A DNA stretch of 64,000 bases from contig NZ_WNXZ01000009.1 in NCBI RefSeq assembly GCF_009733845.1, forward strand, positions 1 through 64,000, given 5' to 3'. Below, piece by piece: positions 49,413 to 59,243 of the stretch. A program made the translations under genes and the position numbers. Positions within the stretch are counted from its first letter, which is position 1. Each line of letters starts with the position of its first letter. The DNA comes from Pseudactinotalea terrae. Its GTDB lineage: Bacteria; Actinomycetota; Actinomycetes; Actinomycetales; Beutenbergiaceae. Below the pieces are notes generated by a model. It ran no database searches. It was given only the letters and a program-made list of their open reading frames with translations, and was not told the DNA's origin.

Positions 49413-50147
49413 TTGCTGCTCGCCCAGGCGCCCGAGGGGCTGCCTCAGATCACGTCGGGGACCGACCTCGCTGCCGTCCTGACACCCCTGCTGGCGGGGC
49501 TGGTGTGGCCCGATGGGTCGACGGGTATCACGGGCGAGGACGTGGTGGTCATCGCCAGCAAGATCGTCGCCAAGGCGGAGGGCCGGCTCGTGCGTGCCGA
49601 GGACCGGGAGTCGCTCATCGACGCCGAGTCGGTCCGGGAGGTGGCGCGGCGCGAGAACCCGGACGGCACGGTGCTGCGCATCGTGGAGACGCACCACGGG
49701 CTGGTGCTCGCGGCGGCGGGAATCGACGCGAGCAACGTCCCCGCGGGCACGGTGCTGCTGCTGCCGGAGGACCCCGACGAGTCGGCACGCCGGATCCGTC
49801 GTGGCCTGAACGTACGCCTCGGCGTGCGGCCGGGTGTGATCGTCACCGACACCGTGGGTCGGCCGTGGCGCCGCGGCATCGCCGACATCGCGATCGGTGT
49901 CGCAGGCCTTCACCCGATCGCGGACCTGCGTGGGGTGAGCGACTCGCACGGCCGCGAGCTCCAGGTGACCACGGTCGCGATCGCCGACGAGATCGCCGCA
50001 GCCGCCGACCTGGTCAAGGGCAAGGTCGCGGGGCGACCGGTCGCCGTCGTGCGTGGCTCGGGTGCGCGGATCGTTCCCGACGACGGCCCGGGCGCTCGCG
50101 CCGTCGTCAGGAGTCCCGAGGAGGACATGTTCCGTACCGGGACGTGA
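49413..50147 (+). CDS. cofE: Coenzyme F420-0:L-glutamate ligase
   Basis: 244-aa enzyme adding the gamma-glutamate tail to F420-0. Family marks are [49 protein letters not shown] and [22 protein letters not shown], with the C-terminal ATA-like region [21 protein letters not shown]. It corresponds to the N-terminal half of mycobacterial FbiB; the nitroreductase half is separate here. The TTG start at 49413 has AGGAG 6 bp upstream. It follows the LLM gene by 9 bp in one operon. Confidence 0.93.
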   Translation: MLLAQAPEGLPQITSGTDLAAVLTPLLAGLVWPDGSTGITGEDVVVIASKIVAKAEGRLVRAEDRESLIDAESVREVARRENPDGTVLRIVETHHGLVLAAAGIDASNVPAGTVLLLPEDPDESARRIRRGLNVRLGVRPGVIVTDTVGRPWRRGIADIAIGVAGLHPIADLRGVSDSHGRELQVTTVAIADEIAAAADLVKGKVAGRPVAVVRGSGARIVPDDGPGARAVVRSPEEDMFRTGT

Positions 50148-50162
50148 CCCGGCGGCTCGAGG

Positions 50163-50978
50163 TCAGTGCGCGCCGCCCTCCCAGACCTCGCCGCACGGAC
50201 CGCCGCCGGTGGCCTCGTCGATCGTGACGTCGGCACCCGTGACGGGGTCGACCAGCGGCAGGTAGAAGCGCGAGATCTCGACACTGGCCTGCGGCACGAA
50301 GTGAAGGATCAGCGAGCGGCGGAACCGGTCGGCCGAGGTGTTCGGCAGGGACCCGTGGACCATGCTGCCGTGGAAGAACAGCACGTCGCCGGCCGTCATC
50401 TCGGTCTGCACGGCCTCCATGCCCTCGGGCGGCCGCACGAGGCCGCTGGTGAAGGACTCCTCGGCGTCGGCCTCCTCGGGGCAGACGACCTCCATCGTGT
50501 GAGATCCCGGCACCACGGAGAGGGCACCGTTCTCGGCGTCGCAGTCATCGACCGCGATCCACGCGGCCACGCAGGTCTCGGGATGGGCGCGCAGGAAGTA
50601 GTTGTCCTGGTGCATCGCCTGGCCGCGGGCGGTCGGCGGCTTGAAGTAGAACATCGACTGCGCGCCGTACACAGGGCCGACGAGGTCGGTGAGGGTGCCG
50701 ACGATGCGCGGGTCGCTGAGGTACCTCCGGGCGAGCTGTCCGATCGCCAGGTCGGGGCGACGGTGCGGCTGCATGAAGCGGGGGTAGCGGGCGAGGACGT
50801 CGTTCTCGTCGACCTCCCCGATCGCGCCGACGGCGGTGCGATCCCGCTCGACCTGCTCCATGTACGCCTGACGGATGGTCGCGATCTCCGCCGCGTCGAG
50901 CAGAGCTTCGACCTGGACGACGCCGTCGCGCTCGTACTGCTCGCGGCGGGTGGTGGGGGCTGTGACGAGGGTTGTCAT
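50163..50978 (-). CDS. Phytanoyl-CoA-dioxygenase (PhyH)-family Fe(II)/2-oxoglutarate oxygenase
   Basis: 271-aa oxygenase with the double-stranded beta-helix core. The iron ligands are seen as ARGQAMHQDNYFLRAHPETC (H-x-D) and FFHGSMVHGS (distal His), and ADRFRRSLILHF carries the 2-oxoglutarate Arg. MTTLVTAPT from ATG 50978 is taken as the start. It is divergent from an AraC regulator with 71 bp between, so AraC control is likely. PhyH-family enzymes hydroxylate many small molecules; ectoine hydroxylase is a relative, but no ectoine genes are here. Confidence 0.88.
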   Translation of the reverse strand: MTTLVTAPTTRREQYERDGVVQVEALLDAAEIATIRQAYMEQVERDRTAVGAIGEVDENDVLARYPRFMQPHRRPDLAIGQLARRYLSDPRIVGTLTDLVGPVYGAQSMFYFKPPTARGQAMHQDNYFLRAHPETCVAAWIAVDDCDAENGALSVVPGSHTMEVVCPEEADAEESFTSGLVRPPEGMEAVQTEMTAGDVLFFHGSMVHGSLPNTSADRFRRSLILHFVPQASVEISRFYLPLVDPVTGADVTIDEATGGGPCGEVWEGGAH

Positions 50979-51049
50979 GCGCCCAGCCTGGCGTGTGCGG
51001 CGGTCCGACGCTATGGACGGTCGCGTCACGAACATGGACAATCTGACTC

Positions 51050-51886
51050 GTGGCAGTGGCGCGGCGCGACGATGCGGGTCCGGTGATCGACGGTGTGCTG
51101 CCCGGTCGGATGGCAGTCGGGCCCGGCTTCGACACCGTGCGCCCCCGCGGGGTCCCCGAATGGGTCATCCTGCACACCGTCGGAGGGTGCGGACGGTTGC
51201 GGCCCGCGACCTCGCTGGACTGGCTCCAGCTGCCTGCCCGTTCGATCGTGGCCTACCGGCCGCACGTGCCGCAGGAGTACGCCGCGGCACCGAGCCCCGG
51301 CGGCTGGGACGTGCAGTGGGCCCACCTGCAGCCGCGCACCGACTGGCTCCCGTTGCTCGAGTGGGCGCCGTGCGCGCCGGGGATCGGTCGGCTCGACCTG
51401 TCCCCGGTGATAGCGGAGCGGGTCGAGGCGGCGATGACGCGGGCGATCGCCCACCACCGGACCGGTCTCGCGCAGGCGCGCGCGCTCACGCTCAACGCGA
51501 TCGAGGAGGCACTGCTGTGGGCGGGATCCGAGCGCTCTCGCAGCGGCCGGACGGACGCCGCGGTGCTCGCGGTGCTGGAGCACGTGGGCGCGCACATCGC
51601 GGAGCCCCACACGCTGGACTCGCTCGCGGCCGTGGCCGGGATCTCGCCGTCGCAGCTCGGCAGGACGCTCAAGGCGGCGACGGGGATGTCGGTGATGGCC
51701 GCCGTCGAACGGGTGCGGATGGACGCGGCCCGCGAGCTGCTGGACCACACCGACCTGACGGCGGCCCAGGTCGCCACCCGGGTGGGCTACCCCGATCCGC
51801 TCTACTTCTCGAGGCGCTTCCGCCGGGACAGCGGGCTGTCACCGCGAGCATGGCGGCGGCGCGCCGAGCCGTCGTCGCAGCCATAG
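51050..51886 (+). CDS. AraC-family transcriptional regulator
   Basis: 278-aa regulator with an N-terminal cupin-like sensor domain (ILHTVGGCGRLRP, WLQLPARSIVAYRPHVPQEY) and two C-terminal helix-turn-helix motifs at about 180-270 (HTLDSLAAVAGISPSQLGRTLK and TAAQVATRVGYPDPLYFSRRFR, ending SGLSPRAWRRR). The GTG start at 51050 faces away from the PhyH gene, its probable target. A 60-bp gap separates it from the epimerase gene downstream. Confidence 0.88.
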   Translation: MAVARRDDAGPVIDGVLPGRMAVGPGFDTVRPRGVPEWVILHTVGGCGRLRPATSLDWLQLPARSIVAYRPHVPQEYAAAPSPGGWDVQWAHLQPRTDWLPLLEWAPCAPGIGRLDLSPVIAERVEAAMTRAIAHHRTGLAQARALTLNAIEEALLWAGSERSRSGRTDAAVLAVLEHVGAHIAEPHTLDSLAAVAGISPSQLGRTLKAATGMSVMAAVERVRMDAARELLDHTDLTAAQVATRVGYPDPLYFSRRFRRDSGLSPRAWRRRAEPSSQP

Positions 51887-51945
51887 GCGAGGATGGTCGT
51901 CCGACCGAACGGCAGCCGCGCCCTCGGCCACGAGATCGGAGCACC

Positions 51946-52923
51946 ATGAGAGTCGTCGTCATCGGCGGGAGCGGTCACATCGGCACCTTCCTCGTCCCGC
52001 GCCTCGTCCGGGCCGGTCACGAGGTCATCAACATCAGTCGCGGGACCCGCGTTGCGTATCTGCCGGCACCGGAGTGGGACCAGGTGCGCCAGGTCGTCGC
52101 GGACCGGGCGCAGCACGACGCGGCGGGCACCTGGGGCGAGGTGGTGACCGCGCTCGAGCCCGACGTCGTCGTCGATCTGGTCTGCTTCACGCTGACCTCC
52201 GCGACGGCGCTTGTCGAGGCGCTGCGCGGCAAGGTCGACCACCTGCTCCACTGCGGCTCGATCTGGCGGCATGGCCCGAGCCGTACGCTCCCGATCGCGG
52301 AGGGCTCCGACTCGACCGAGCCGCCGGTCGGTCAGTACGGCATCGAGAAGGACCGCATCGCGCGGATGCTCAAGGACGAGACCGCCGCGGGCGGTCTGGT
52401 CACCACCTCGCTGCATCCGGGGCACATCGTGGGTCCGGGCTGGCACCCGATCGGCCCGCTCGGGAACCTCGACCCAGGCGTGTGGACGCGGCTGTCGCAG
52501 GGCGGGGTGATCGAGGTGCCGGGCAGCGGCACCGAGGCGATGCACCACGTGCACGCCGACGATGTCGCCCAGGCCTTCGAGCGCGCGATCGAGCGGCGCG
52601 ACGCGGTGGCGGGCGAGGACCTGAGCGTCGTCGCGCCCACCGCCCTGACTGTGCGCGGCTACATCGCGATCGCCGCGGGATGGTTCGGGCAGCAGGCGAC
52701 CGCCTCCGGCGTGGGCTGGGACCGGTTCGCCGAGCTGACCACGCCCGAGCACGCCGAGGTGAGCTGGGACCATCTGCACCGCAACCATGTGATGTCGATC
52801 GACAAGGCCCGCACCCTGCTGGGGTACGCGCCGCGATACCAGCCCGAGGCCGCCGTGCTCGAGTCGGTCCGGTGGCTGATCGAGAACGGTGAGCTCGACG
52901 TCGTGCGGCCGCTGGTGGCCTGA
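51946..52923 (+). CDS. NAD-dependent epimerase/dehydratase family protein (extended SDR)
   Basis: 325-aa Rossmann-fold protein beginning MRVVVIGGSGHIGTFLVPRL (G-x-x-G-x-x-G motif). The active site is atypical: CGSIWRHGPSRTLPIAE and VGQYGIEKDRIARML supply the Tyr and Lys of Y-x-x-x-K. TSLHPGHIVGPGWHPIG, MHHVHADDVAQAFERAI and WDHLHRNHVMSIDKARTLLGY are typical of this SDR branch found beside sugar-catabolic and PhyH genes. A short ribosome site (GGAGCACC) precedes ATG 51946. Substrate unknown. Confidence 0.85.
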   Translation: MRVVVIGGSGHIGTFLVPRLVRAGHEVINISRGTRVAYLPAPEWDQVRQVVADRAQHDAAGTWGEVVTALEPDVVVDLVCFTLTSATALVEALRGKVDHLLHCGSIWRHGPSRTLPIAEGSDSTEPPVGQYGIEKDRIARMLKDETAAGGLVTTSLHPGHIVGPGWHPIGPLGNLDPGVWTRLSQGGVIEVPGSGTEAMHHVHADDVAQAFERAIERRDAVAGEDLSVVAPTALTVRGYIAIAAGWFGQQATASGVGWDRFAELTTPEHAEVSWDHLHRNHVMSIDKARTLLGYAPRYQPEAAVLESVRWLIENGELDVVRPLVA

Positions 52924-52955
52924 CCGGGCAGCAGTCCGCGCGAGAGGATGGTCCC

Positions 52956-53546
52956 GTGCGGATGCTGATGCGGGACAAGGCTGCGGTCGAGGCGGGGCAG
53001 ATCACCCTGACGTTCCGGCGGTGGAAGCGGCCGCAGGTGCTCCCGGGCCGGCTGTACCGGACCGTGGTGGGAAGGCTGGCTGTCGATGCCGTCGACACGG
53101 TGCCCGCGCGGTCGATCACGCGCGCCGACGCGGTCCGCGCCGGCTACCCGAGCGCGGCGGCGCTGCTGCGTGAGCTGCCGGGCGAGCCGGGGCTGCCGAT
53201 CTACCGCGTCGAGTTCCACCTGTACGACGGCCCGGACGAGCGCGACGACCTGGCCCAGGCCGCCGACCTCTCGCCCACGGACGTCGAGATGATCACAGCA
53301 CGGTTGGACCGGTTGGACCGGGCGTCGGCGATCGGGCCGTGGACCCGGCAGACGCTCGAGCTGATCGCAGCGCACCCGGAGCGGCGCGCGCCCGATCTCG
53401 CGGCGATGGTCGGGCGCGAGCGGGACCCGTTCAAGCTCGACGTCCGCAAGCTGAAGAACCTCGGCCTGACGATCAGCTTCCCCGTGGGCTACCGCGTCTC
53501 GCCGCGAGGGCAGGCCTGGCTGACGGCGACGCAGGGGAGCCGGTGA
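52956..53546 (+). CDS. ASCH/PUA-like protein, 196 aa
   Basis: The N-terminal 100 residues resemble an ASCH/PUA-like beta-barrel: DKAAVEAGQITLTFRRWKRP, then GRLYRTVVGRLAVDAVDTVP, ITRADAVRAGYPSAAALLRE and PIYRVEFHLY. The ASCH fold is thought to bind RNA. The C-terminal 80 residues look like a winged helix (RQTLELIAAHPERRAPDLAAM, KLKNLGLTISFPVGYRVSPRG). GTG 52956 is the best start. The stop overlaps the next gene (GTGA). Function is not known. Confidence 0.65.
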   Translation: MRMLMRDKAAVEAGQITLTFRRWKRPQVLPGRLYRTVVGRLAVDAVDTVPARSITRADAVRAGYPSAAALLRELPGEPGLPIYRVEFHLYDGPDERDDLAQAADLSPTDVEMITARLDRLDRASAIGPWTRQTLELIAAHPERRAPDLAAMVGRERDPFKLDVRKLKNLGLTISFPVGYRVSPRGQAWLTATQGSR

Positions 53547-54298
53547 CCGCCGTCGAGGTCACCGAGGGTGTCCTGGTCACGACCAGCGCGATCGACGTGA
53601 CGACCTCGACCATCGTGGTGCGGGGGAGAGAGGTGCTGCTCGTGGACCCGGCGTGGGTGCCGAGCGAGCTGGTGGCGCTCGCCGACCTGCTGCACGCGCG
53701 CGGGCTGACCGTGGCCGCCGGGTTCAGCACGCACGCGCACCACGACCACCTGCTGTGGCACCCGCGGTTCGGCGATGCGCCGCGCTGGGCGTCCCCGCGG
53801 ACCGCCGAGCTCGCCGTCAGCGAGCGCGCAGGCCTGCTCGAGAACATGGGGAAAGGCTGGCCGGACGGTCTGCTGGCGCTGTTCGCTCGGGTCGAGGCCC
53901 TCGACGCCGGCCGGTTGCCGGAGCCGTGGGGCGAGGTCGAGCTGGTGGTCCATGACGGCCACGCGCCTGGGCACACCGCGCTCTGGTACCCCGACCGTGG
54001 CGTGCTGCTGGCCGGAGACATGCTCTCCGACATCGAGCTCCCGCTCCCGTTCGGGCCCGACGACCTGCCCGCGTACCTGGCCGGCCTGGACGCGCTCGCT
54101 CCCTACGTCGCGCGTGCCCAGCTGCTCGTGCCGGGGCACGGCCACCCGACCACCGATCCGCTCGCCCGCCTCGACGCCGACCGTCGCTACCTCGCCGACG
54201 TGATCAGCCGCGGCGAGTCGGACGACCCGCGCATCGGCAAACCCGGCATGGCCGAGAACCACGCCCACCTCCAGCGGATGGTTCGAGAGACGCTCTAG
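53543..54298 (+). CDS. Metallo-beta-lactamase-fold hydrolase
   Basis: 251-aa MBL-fold protein with a full metal motif STHAHHDHLLW (H-x-H-x-D-H, about residue 62), ligand His in VVHDGHAPGHTALWYPD, Asp in VLLAGDMLSD and His in LLVPGHGHPT. This is the general glyoxalase II-like arrangement with two metal sites; the substrate is unknown. The GTG start at 53543 overlaps the ASCH-like stop, so translation is coupled to it. It is the last gene before a small scar with a pseudogene. Confidence 0.85.
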   Translation: MTAVEVTEGVLVTTSAIDVTTSTIVVRGREVLLVDPAWVPSELVALADLLHARGLTVAAGFSTHAHHDHLLWHPRFGDAPRWASPRTAELAVSERAGLLENMGKGWPDGLLALFARVEALDAGRLPEPWGEVELVVHDGHAPGHTALWYPDRGVLLAGDMLSDIELPLPFGPDDLPAYLAGLDALAPYVARAQLLVPGHGHPTTDPLARLDADRRYLADVISRGESDDPRIGKPGMAENHAHLQRMVRETL

Positions 54299-54381
54299 CG
54301 TGTTCTGCGCACGTGCGTCGTACGTGTGGAGAACACGACAGCGCACAGTGCACCACCCGGCGCGTCGAGCAGGGCAGTCAG

Positions 54382-54782
54382 GCAGTGCTGGAGGGCTCCG
54401 GTCCAGCCGCGGTGGTGCAGGAGGTCGGCGATCCACGAGGCCGTCCGGCACGAGCGTGTGAACACGAGCCCATATGTGACGCGGGCGGTGGGCCGCCGTG
54501 GTGGCGAGCTCGGCAAGGTCGCGGGCGTCGTCGTCGTCGCTAGCCTGTAGCGAGCTGTGAAACGCGAGACCCTCGAGCTCGGCGACCAAGGAGTACCGCG
54601 GGTAGCGCACGTCCTGTTCGGTCGACCTGCCCCAGCACCGAGCAGATGCCGTCGCGGACTTCGGTGAGCATGCTCTGGAGCACCTTCCGCCCGCTGACGC
54701 GGCGCCGATCGCTGAGGGCGGCGAGCACGCGTTCGACCGTCGTCTCGCGGGACTGCAGCACACGAGCAAGCGCCGCGAACGC
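54382..54782 (-). pseudogene. Truncated, frameshifted remnant of an AbiEi/DUF559-type protein
   Basis: One frame reads VLQSRETTVERVLAALSDRR and then GRKVLQSMLTEVRDGICSVL; another adds YPRYSLVAELEGLAFH and DDDARDLAELA; a third ends RTASWIADLLHHRGWTGALQH. Joined, they follow the common actinobacterial pattern of AbiEi-like antitoxin-domain proteins with a C-terminal Vsr/DUF559 nuclease-like fold. The N-terminal part is missing where it meets the ABC ATPase gene. At least two frameshifts are needed, so it is a relic. Confidence 0.55.
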
Positions 54783-55582
54783 TCACGCCAAGGGGCTGAC
54801 CACCAGGGCGCGGCCGTGCGACCCGGTGACCCACTCGCCGCGCACGCGCCAGACGTCGGCGAGCAGGGCGGGGGAGAGCACGTCGGCCGGGTCGCCCACC
54901 GCGGCCACCTCGCCGGAACGGAGCACCACGACCTCGTCGCAGGTCTGCGCCGCCTGGGCGAGGTCGTGCAGGGCCACGAGCACCGCCACACCCGTGTCGG
55001 CGACCTCGCGGAGCAGCCGCACCATGTCGAGCTGGGCGGCCAGGTCCAGGTGGTTCGTGGGCTCGTCGAGCAGCAGCACCCGCGGTTGCTGCGCGAGCGC
55101 CCGGGCGAGCTGCACCCGCTGGCGTTCACCGCCGGAGAGGGTGTCGAAGGAGCGGTCGGCGAGCTCGGTCACGCCGGCACGCTCGATGGCGTCGGCCGCC
55201 ACCGGGTCGTCGTCGACGGCACTCGCGAAGCGGCGCTCGTGCGGGATCCGGCCCAGTGCCACCACGTCGCGGACCAGCAGCGGCACCTCGGCGTGCGCAT
55301 CCTGCTCCACGAGCGCGATCCGCCTCGCCCGGTCCCGCCGGCGCATGCCGGCGAGATCGAGCGACATCCCGTCCTCGGTCACGGCGAGCGTGCCCGCGCT
55401 CGCCGGCAGCGCGCCCACGACCACGCGCAGCATGGTCGACTTGCCCGAACCGTTGGGCCCGAGCAGCCCGGTCACGGTGCCGGCACGTAGGTGCAACGAG
55501 GCGCCTCGGAGCAGGTCGATGCCCTCGACCCGGTAGCCGAGCCCCTGGGCGGTCAGGTCGACGGCGGTCATCGTGGTCTCGG

Positions 55583-55586
<4 letters not shown>
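54783..55586 (-). CDS. ABC transporter ATP-binding protein (FecE/BtuD type)
   Basis: 267-aa ATPase. It has Walker A GLLGPNGSGKSTMLRVV, the Q-loop region LVEQDAHAEVPLLVRDVVALG, ABC signature TLSGGERQRVQLARAL, Walker B VLLLDEPTNHLDL and the switch His in VALHDLAQAA. This is the FecE/BtuD pattern of metal-chelate and cobalamin importers. Its start overlaps the permease stop (ATGA). With the permease and lipoprotein it forms a complete importer; see the binding protein for possible cargo. Confidence 0.93.
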
Positions 55587-56700
<1,114 letters not shown>

Positions 56701-56704
<4 letters not shown>

Positions 56705-57705
56705 CCCAGCTCGCTCAGCTGCTCGGTCAGGGTCGCGACCGCCTCGACGTTGCGGATCCCGGCCTCCGTGGCGGCGAAGTCGATCACCAGGTAGCGGCCC
56801 TGCTGCACGGCCGGCAGCGCGGCGGTCACCGGGTTGCCCTCGAGCAGCTCGATCTTGTGCTCGGCGCTGTTCCACAGGGAGTTGACCAGGACGATCACAT
56901 CGGGTTCGGCGGCCGCGATGCTCTCCCATCCCATCGACGCCCACGAGGAGTCGATCCCTGCCGCGATGTTGGTGAGCCCGGCCGCCTCCATGATCATCTG
57001 CGGCGCGCCGATGCCGGCCCCCACGAACGGGGTGTCGGAGCCGGACGAGTACCAGACCGTGGTCAGCCCGTCCTCCGACGGGGTCACCGCGTCGAGCGCC
57101 TCCTGCTGCTGGGTGACGAGGGCGGCCGCGGCCTCGGGCTCACCGAGGATGTCGCCGGCCTCGAGGATGTGGCTGAACACCGCGTCGAAGGTGAGCGGGT
57201 CTGGCCGATAGCCCTCACCCTGGCAGGCGGCCGGTGCCACGTAGGTCGCGACGCCGAGCTCGGCCAGCTCTGCGCGGTCGCCGATCGCGTCGGGTGCGAA
57301 GCTGGACTCCCAGCCCGCGAAGACCAGGTCGGGTTCCGCGCCGAGCACGATCTCCGACGACGGAGCGTTCTCTGCGAGGACCGGCACCTCTTCGCCGGCC
57401 TCGGCGAGGTCGGCCGGGAACGGGCCGTCGAGGAACGCGGTGCCGATCAGGCGGTCGCCGGCACCGAGCGCCAGCACCAGCTCGGTGGTGGAGGACTTGA
57501 CGGTGACGATCCGCTGCGGGGCAGACTCGAACGTCACCTCGGTGCCGCAGTTGTCCACCGTGACGGGGTAGGCGGCACCGGGCGGCTCGGCGGGGTCGGT
57601 GGCACCAGGAGTCTCGGTGGGACGGGGGTCAGCGGTGCCGGCCGAGCAGGCGGTCAGCAGGAGGGCGAGAGCGGCACCGAGGGTGCCGACGCGGCGAAGA
57701 GACAA
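56701..57705 (-). CDS. ABC transporter substrate-binding lipoprotein (metal-chelate or possible F420-0 type)
   Basis: 334-aa lipoprotein with a signal peptide LGAALALLLTAC (lipobox LTAC) and a periplasmic-binding-protein fold of the FecB/BtuF class: VTFESAPQRIVTVKSSTTEL, LALGAGDRLIGTAF, PDLVFAGWES, ELGVATYVAPAACQGEGYRP, FDAVFSHILEAGDILGEP. TTG 57705 has GGAG 8 bp upstream and starts just before the signal peptide; ATG/GTG starts further out would read through leader hairpins. The single-cassette layout and F420 genes 6 kb away fit the TIGR03868 group proposed to bring in F420-0. Siderophore or cobalamin cargo remains possible. Confidence 0.85.
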
Positions 57706-57744
57706 GAGAGATGCTCCAGGGGCCAGTCGGGCAGGGCGACGTGA

Positions 57745-57810
57745 CCGGCCGCTGCGGCCGGGGACGCCCGGCCAGATCGAGCCGGGAGCGCCGAGGCAGA
57801 TCGGCCTCGG
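57745..57810 (-). ncRNA. Three tandem hairpins in the leader of the ABC importer (possible riboregulator)
   Basis: In transcript order: CCGAGGC-CGATCT-GCCTCGG (7-bp stem), CCCGGC-TCGATCTG-GCCGGG (6-bp stem), then CCGGCC-GCAGC-GGCCGG (6-bp stem), packed into 66 bp. The first two loops contain the same CGATCT. They lie between a -10-like TAGGAT (57823-57828) and the lipoprotein start, so they should be transcribed. The layout resembles a structured leader; no known riboswitch consensus fits. Confidence 0.45.
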
Positions 57811-57822
57811 AGTCCACACACC

Positions 57823-57828
57823 ATCCTA
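57823..57828 (-). promoter_or_regulatory. -10 element for the ABC importer
   Basis: TAGGAT on the reverse strand, about 118 bp before the TTG start and just upstream of the hairpin cluster. No good -35 hexamer is seen at the right distance. Confidence 0.4.
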
Positions 57829-57850
57829 GAACACCTCGGCAGGCACGCCC

Positions 57851-58633
57851 TTAGCCGTAGCCGAGCCCAGGAGCGAGGAGACCCTCGAGACTGACCGTGC
57901 TCTCGCCGTCGGGCGTGGTCAGCAGGAGATCGTCGTCGATCTCGACCTCGCCCGGGAACCAGACCGACCACCAGCCGTCGGCGACGGCGGCGTCGGCGCT
58001 CACCCCGTCGGTGGTGGTCACGCGCACACCGGTGACCTCCTCGCTCGCGACGCCCATCACGGTGGTGACCGGGCCCTCGCCGGGGTCGGGGTCCCAGGGC
58101 ACGCCCGGCACGACGACCAGCGCCGGCGCCTCGCCGAGGTCGAGCGCACCCTCGACACCGGACTCGGCAGCCTGAGTCACTACGAAGAGCTCCTCGCCGG
58201 CGGTGCTGATGAGGCACTCCATGAACACGTTGTCGCCGACCAGCACCACGAACGTGTACTCACCACGCCGCTCGGCGAGCACGGGCTCGACCGGGATGGG
58301 GGGCGGACCGCCCGCCTCCTCGGGGCAGATGGCCCCGGCTGTCTCGGCCGGCACGAGAGTCGGCTGAGCCACCCAGGTCGCGTAGGCCTGACCGCCGCCC
58401 TGGGTGAGCGTCAGCACGAGAGCGAGCACAAGGACCGCCGACAGCGCGGCAGCACCGACCGCCAGCCGGCGCACCGGACGCGACGGGCGCCGCGGGACCA
58501 GGTGGGCGACGTCATCCTTCCGAGCACCCTGTGCGCTCGCCCTGATGCGGGCGAGCATCGCCTCGCCGTCGATCTCCGGTGCGCCGGCAGCAGGGTCCAG
58601 ACCACGGACCGCATCGAGCAACGGCCTCCTCAT
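57851..58633 (-). CDS. Single-pass membrane protein, putative sigma-factor partner, 260 aa
   Basis: A 55-residue cytoplasmic N-terminus (LLDAVRGLDPAAGAP, AMLARIRASAQGAR) precedes one transmembrane helix (AALSAVLVLALVLTLTQ) and an acidic extracytoplasmic beta-rich domain with three Cys (ICPEEAGG, FMECLIS). The topology is that of an anti-sigma factor, but I see no HxxxCxxC zinc motif. Its start overlaps the ECF sigma gene by 4 bp (ATGA), as anti-sigma genes usually do. A role as anti-sigma or sensor is inferred from context only. Confidence 0.7.
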   Translation of the reverse strand: MRRPLLDAVRGLDPAAGAPEIDGEAMLARIRASAQGARKDDVAHLVPRRPSRPVRRLAVGAAALSAVLVLALVLTLTQGGGQAYATWVAQPTLVPAETAGAICPEEAGGPPPIPVEPVLAERRGEYTFVVLVGDNVFMECLISTAGEELFVVTQAAESGVEGALDLGEAPALVVVPGVPWDPDPGEGPVTTVMGVASEEVTGVRVTTTDGVSADAAVADGWWSVWFPGEVEIDDDLLLTTPDGESTVSLEGLLAPGLGYG

Positions 58634-59130
58634 CGAGCACCCCCCGCACTGCGCTCGAGCAGGTGGAGCAACCGCCGCCTGGCGCGGAACAGTCGGACCG
58701 CGTAGGCCGAGGTGGTCACACCCAGGACCTGCGCGGCCTCAGCGTTGCTCAGGTCGTCCCACGCCACGAGTGCTATCACCTCCTGCTCGGTCTCGGACAG
58801 CTGGTTCCACGCGTGGGCGAGCTCAGCGCGAGTGGCGATCGCATCGTCGAACGAGTCGACGCGATCGGTCGCCTCCTCCGCGACGCGAACGTGGAGCGCA
58901 CGCTGTCGTGCCTCCGCTCGATAGGCGTTCCGGATGACGTTGCGTGCTACCCCGAACAACCACGCTCGCTCTTCCCCTGGAATGTCCCGCAACCTTCGCC
59001 ACGCGACGACGAACGTCTCCGCCAGCACGTCCTCCACCGCGTCGAGGGGGACCCTCCGACGGATGAAGGCGGCCAGATCGCGGTGGTGGCGCCAGTACAG
59101 CGCCTCGAACCGCTCCCGGCCGGCCTTCAT
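58630..59130 (-). CDS. ECF-type RNA polymerase sigma factor
   Basis: 166-aa sigma-70-family protein with region 2 (FEALYWRHHRDLAAFIRRRV, AVEDVLAETFVVAWRRLRDI, WLFGVARNVIRNAYR) and region 4 (WNQLSETEQEVIALVAWDDL, SNAEAAQVLGVTTSAYAVRLFRARRRLL). Regions 1 and 3 are missing, as in all ECF factors. It is cotranscribed with the membrane protein downstream and is divergent from a secreted-protein gene; the 17-bp palindrome between them could be a shared control site. Confidence 0.92.
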   Translation of the reverse strand: MKAGRERFEALYWRHHRDLAAFIRRRVPLDAVEDVLAETFVVAWRRLRDIPGEERAWLFGVARNVIRNAYRAEARQRALHVRVAEEATDRVDSFDDAIATRAELAHAWNQLSETEQEVIALVAWDDLSNAEAAQVLGVTTSAYAVRLFRARRRLLHLLERSAGGAR

Positions 59131-59188
59131 CCGTCGTCCCGTCCCGCCTCACCTGTGTAGATGTCCGGTCCCTCCACCTGATTACATG

Positions 59189-59205
59189 TGACGTAGGTCA
59201 CGTCA
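59189..59205. promoter_or_regulatory. Palindrome between sigma operon and secreted-protein gene
   Basis: TGACGT-AGGTC-ACGTCA is a perfect 6-bp inverted repeat with a 5-bp spacer, in the middle of the divergent intergenic gap. A second, overlapping dyad is GTGAC-GTAG-GTCAC. It is the form expected for a dimeric regulator. Confidence 0.45.
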
Positions 59206-59243
59206 CGCAGAAGGGTGTACCCACCGTGGTGTATCAATGTCGA

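Noticed and set aside
47688-49949. 753-aa reverse-strand frame joined to the nitroreductase
   Set aside because: Only the last 201 codons are the nitroreductase, starting at ATG 48293; the remainder is antisense of the LLM and cofE genes.
57706-57819. Longer start for the binding lipoprotein at 57819
   Set aside because: It would place about 38 Pro/Arg-rich residues before the signal peptide and translate through the three leader hairpins; TTG 57705 has a ribosome site.
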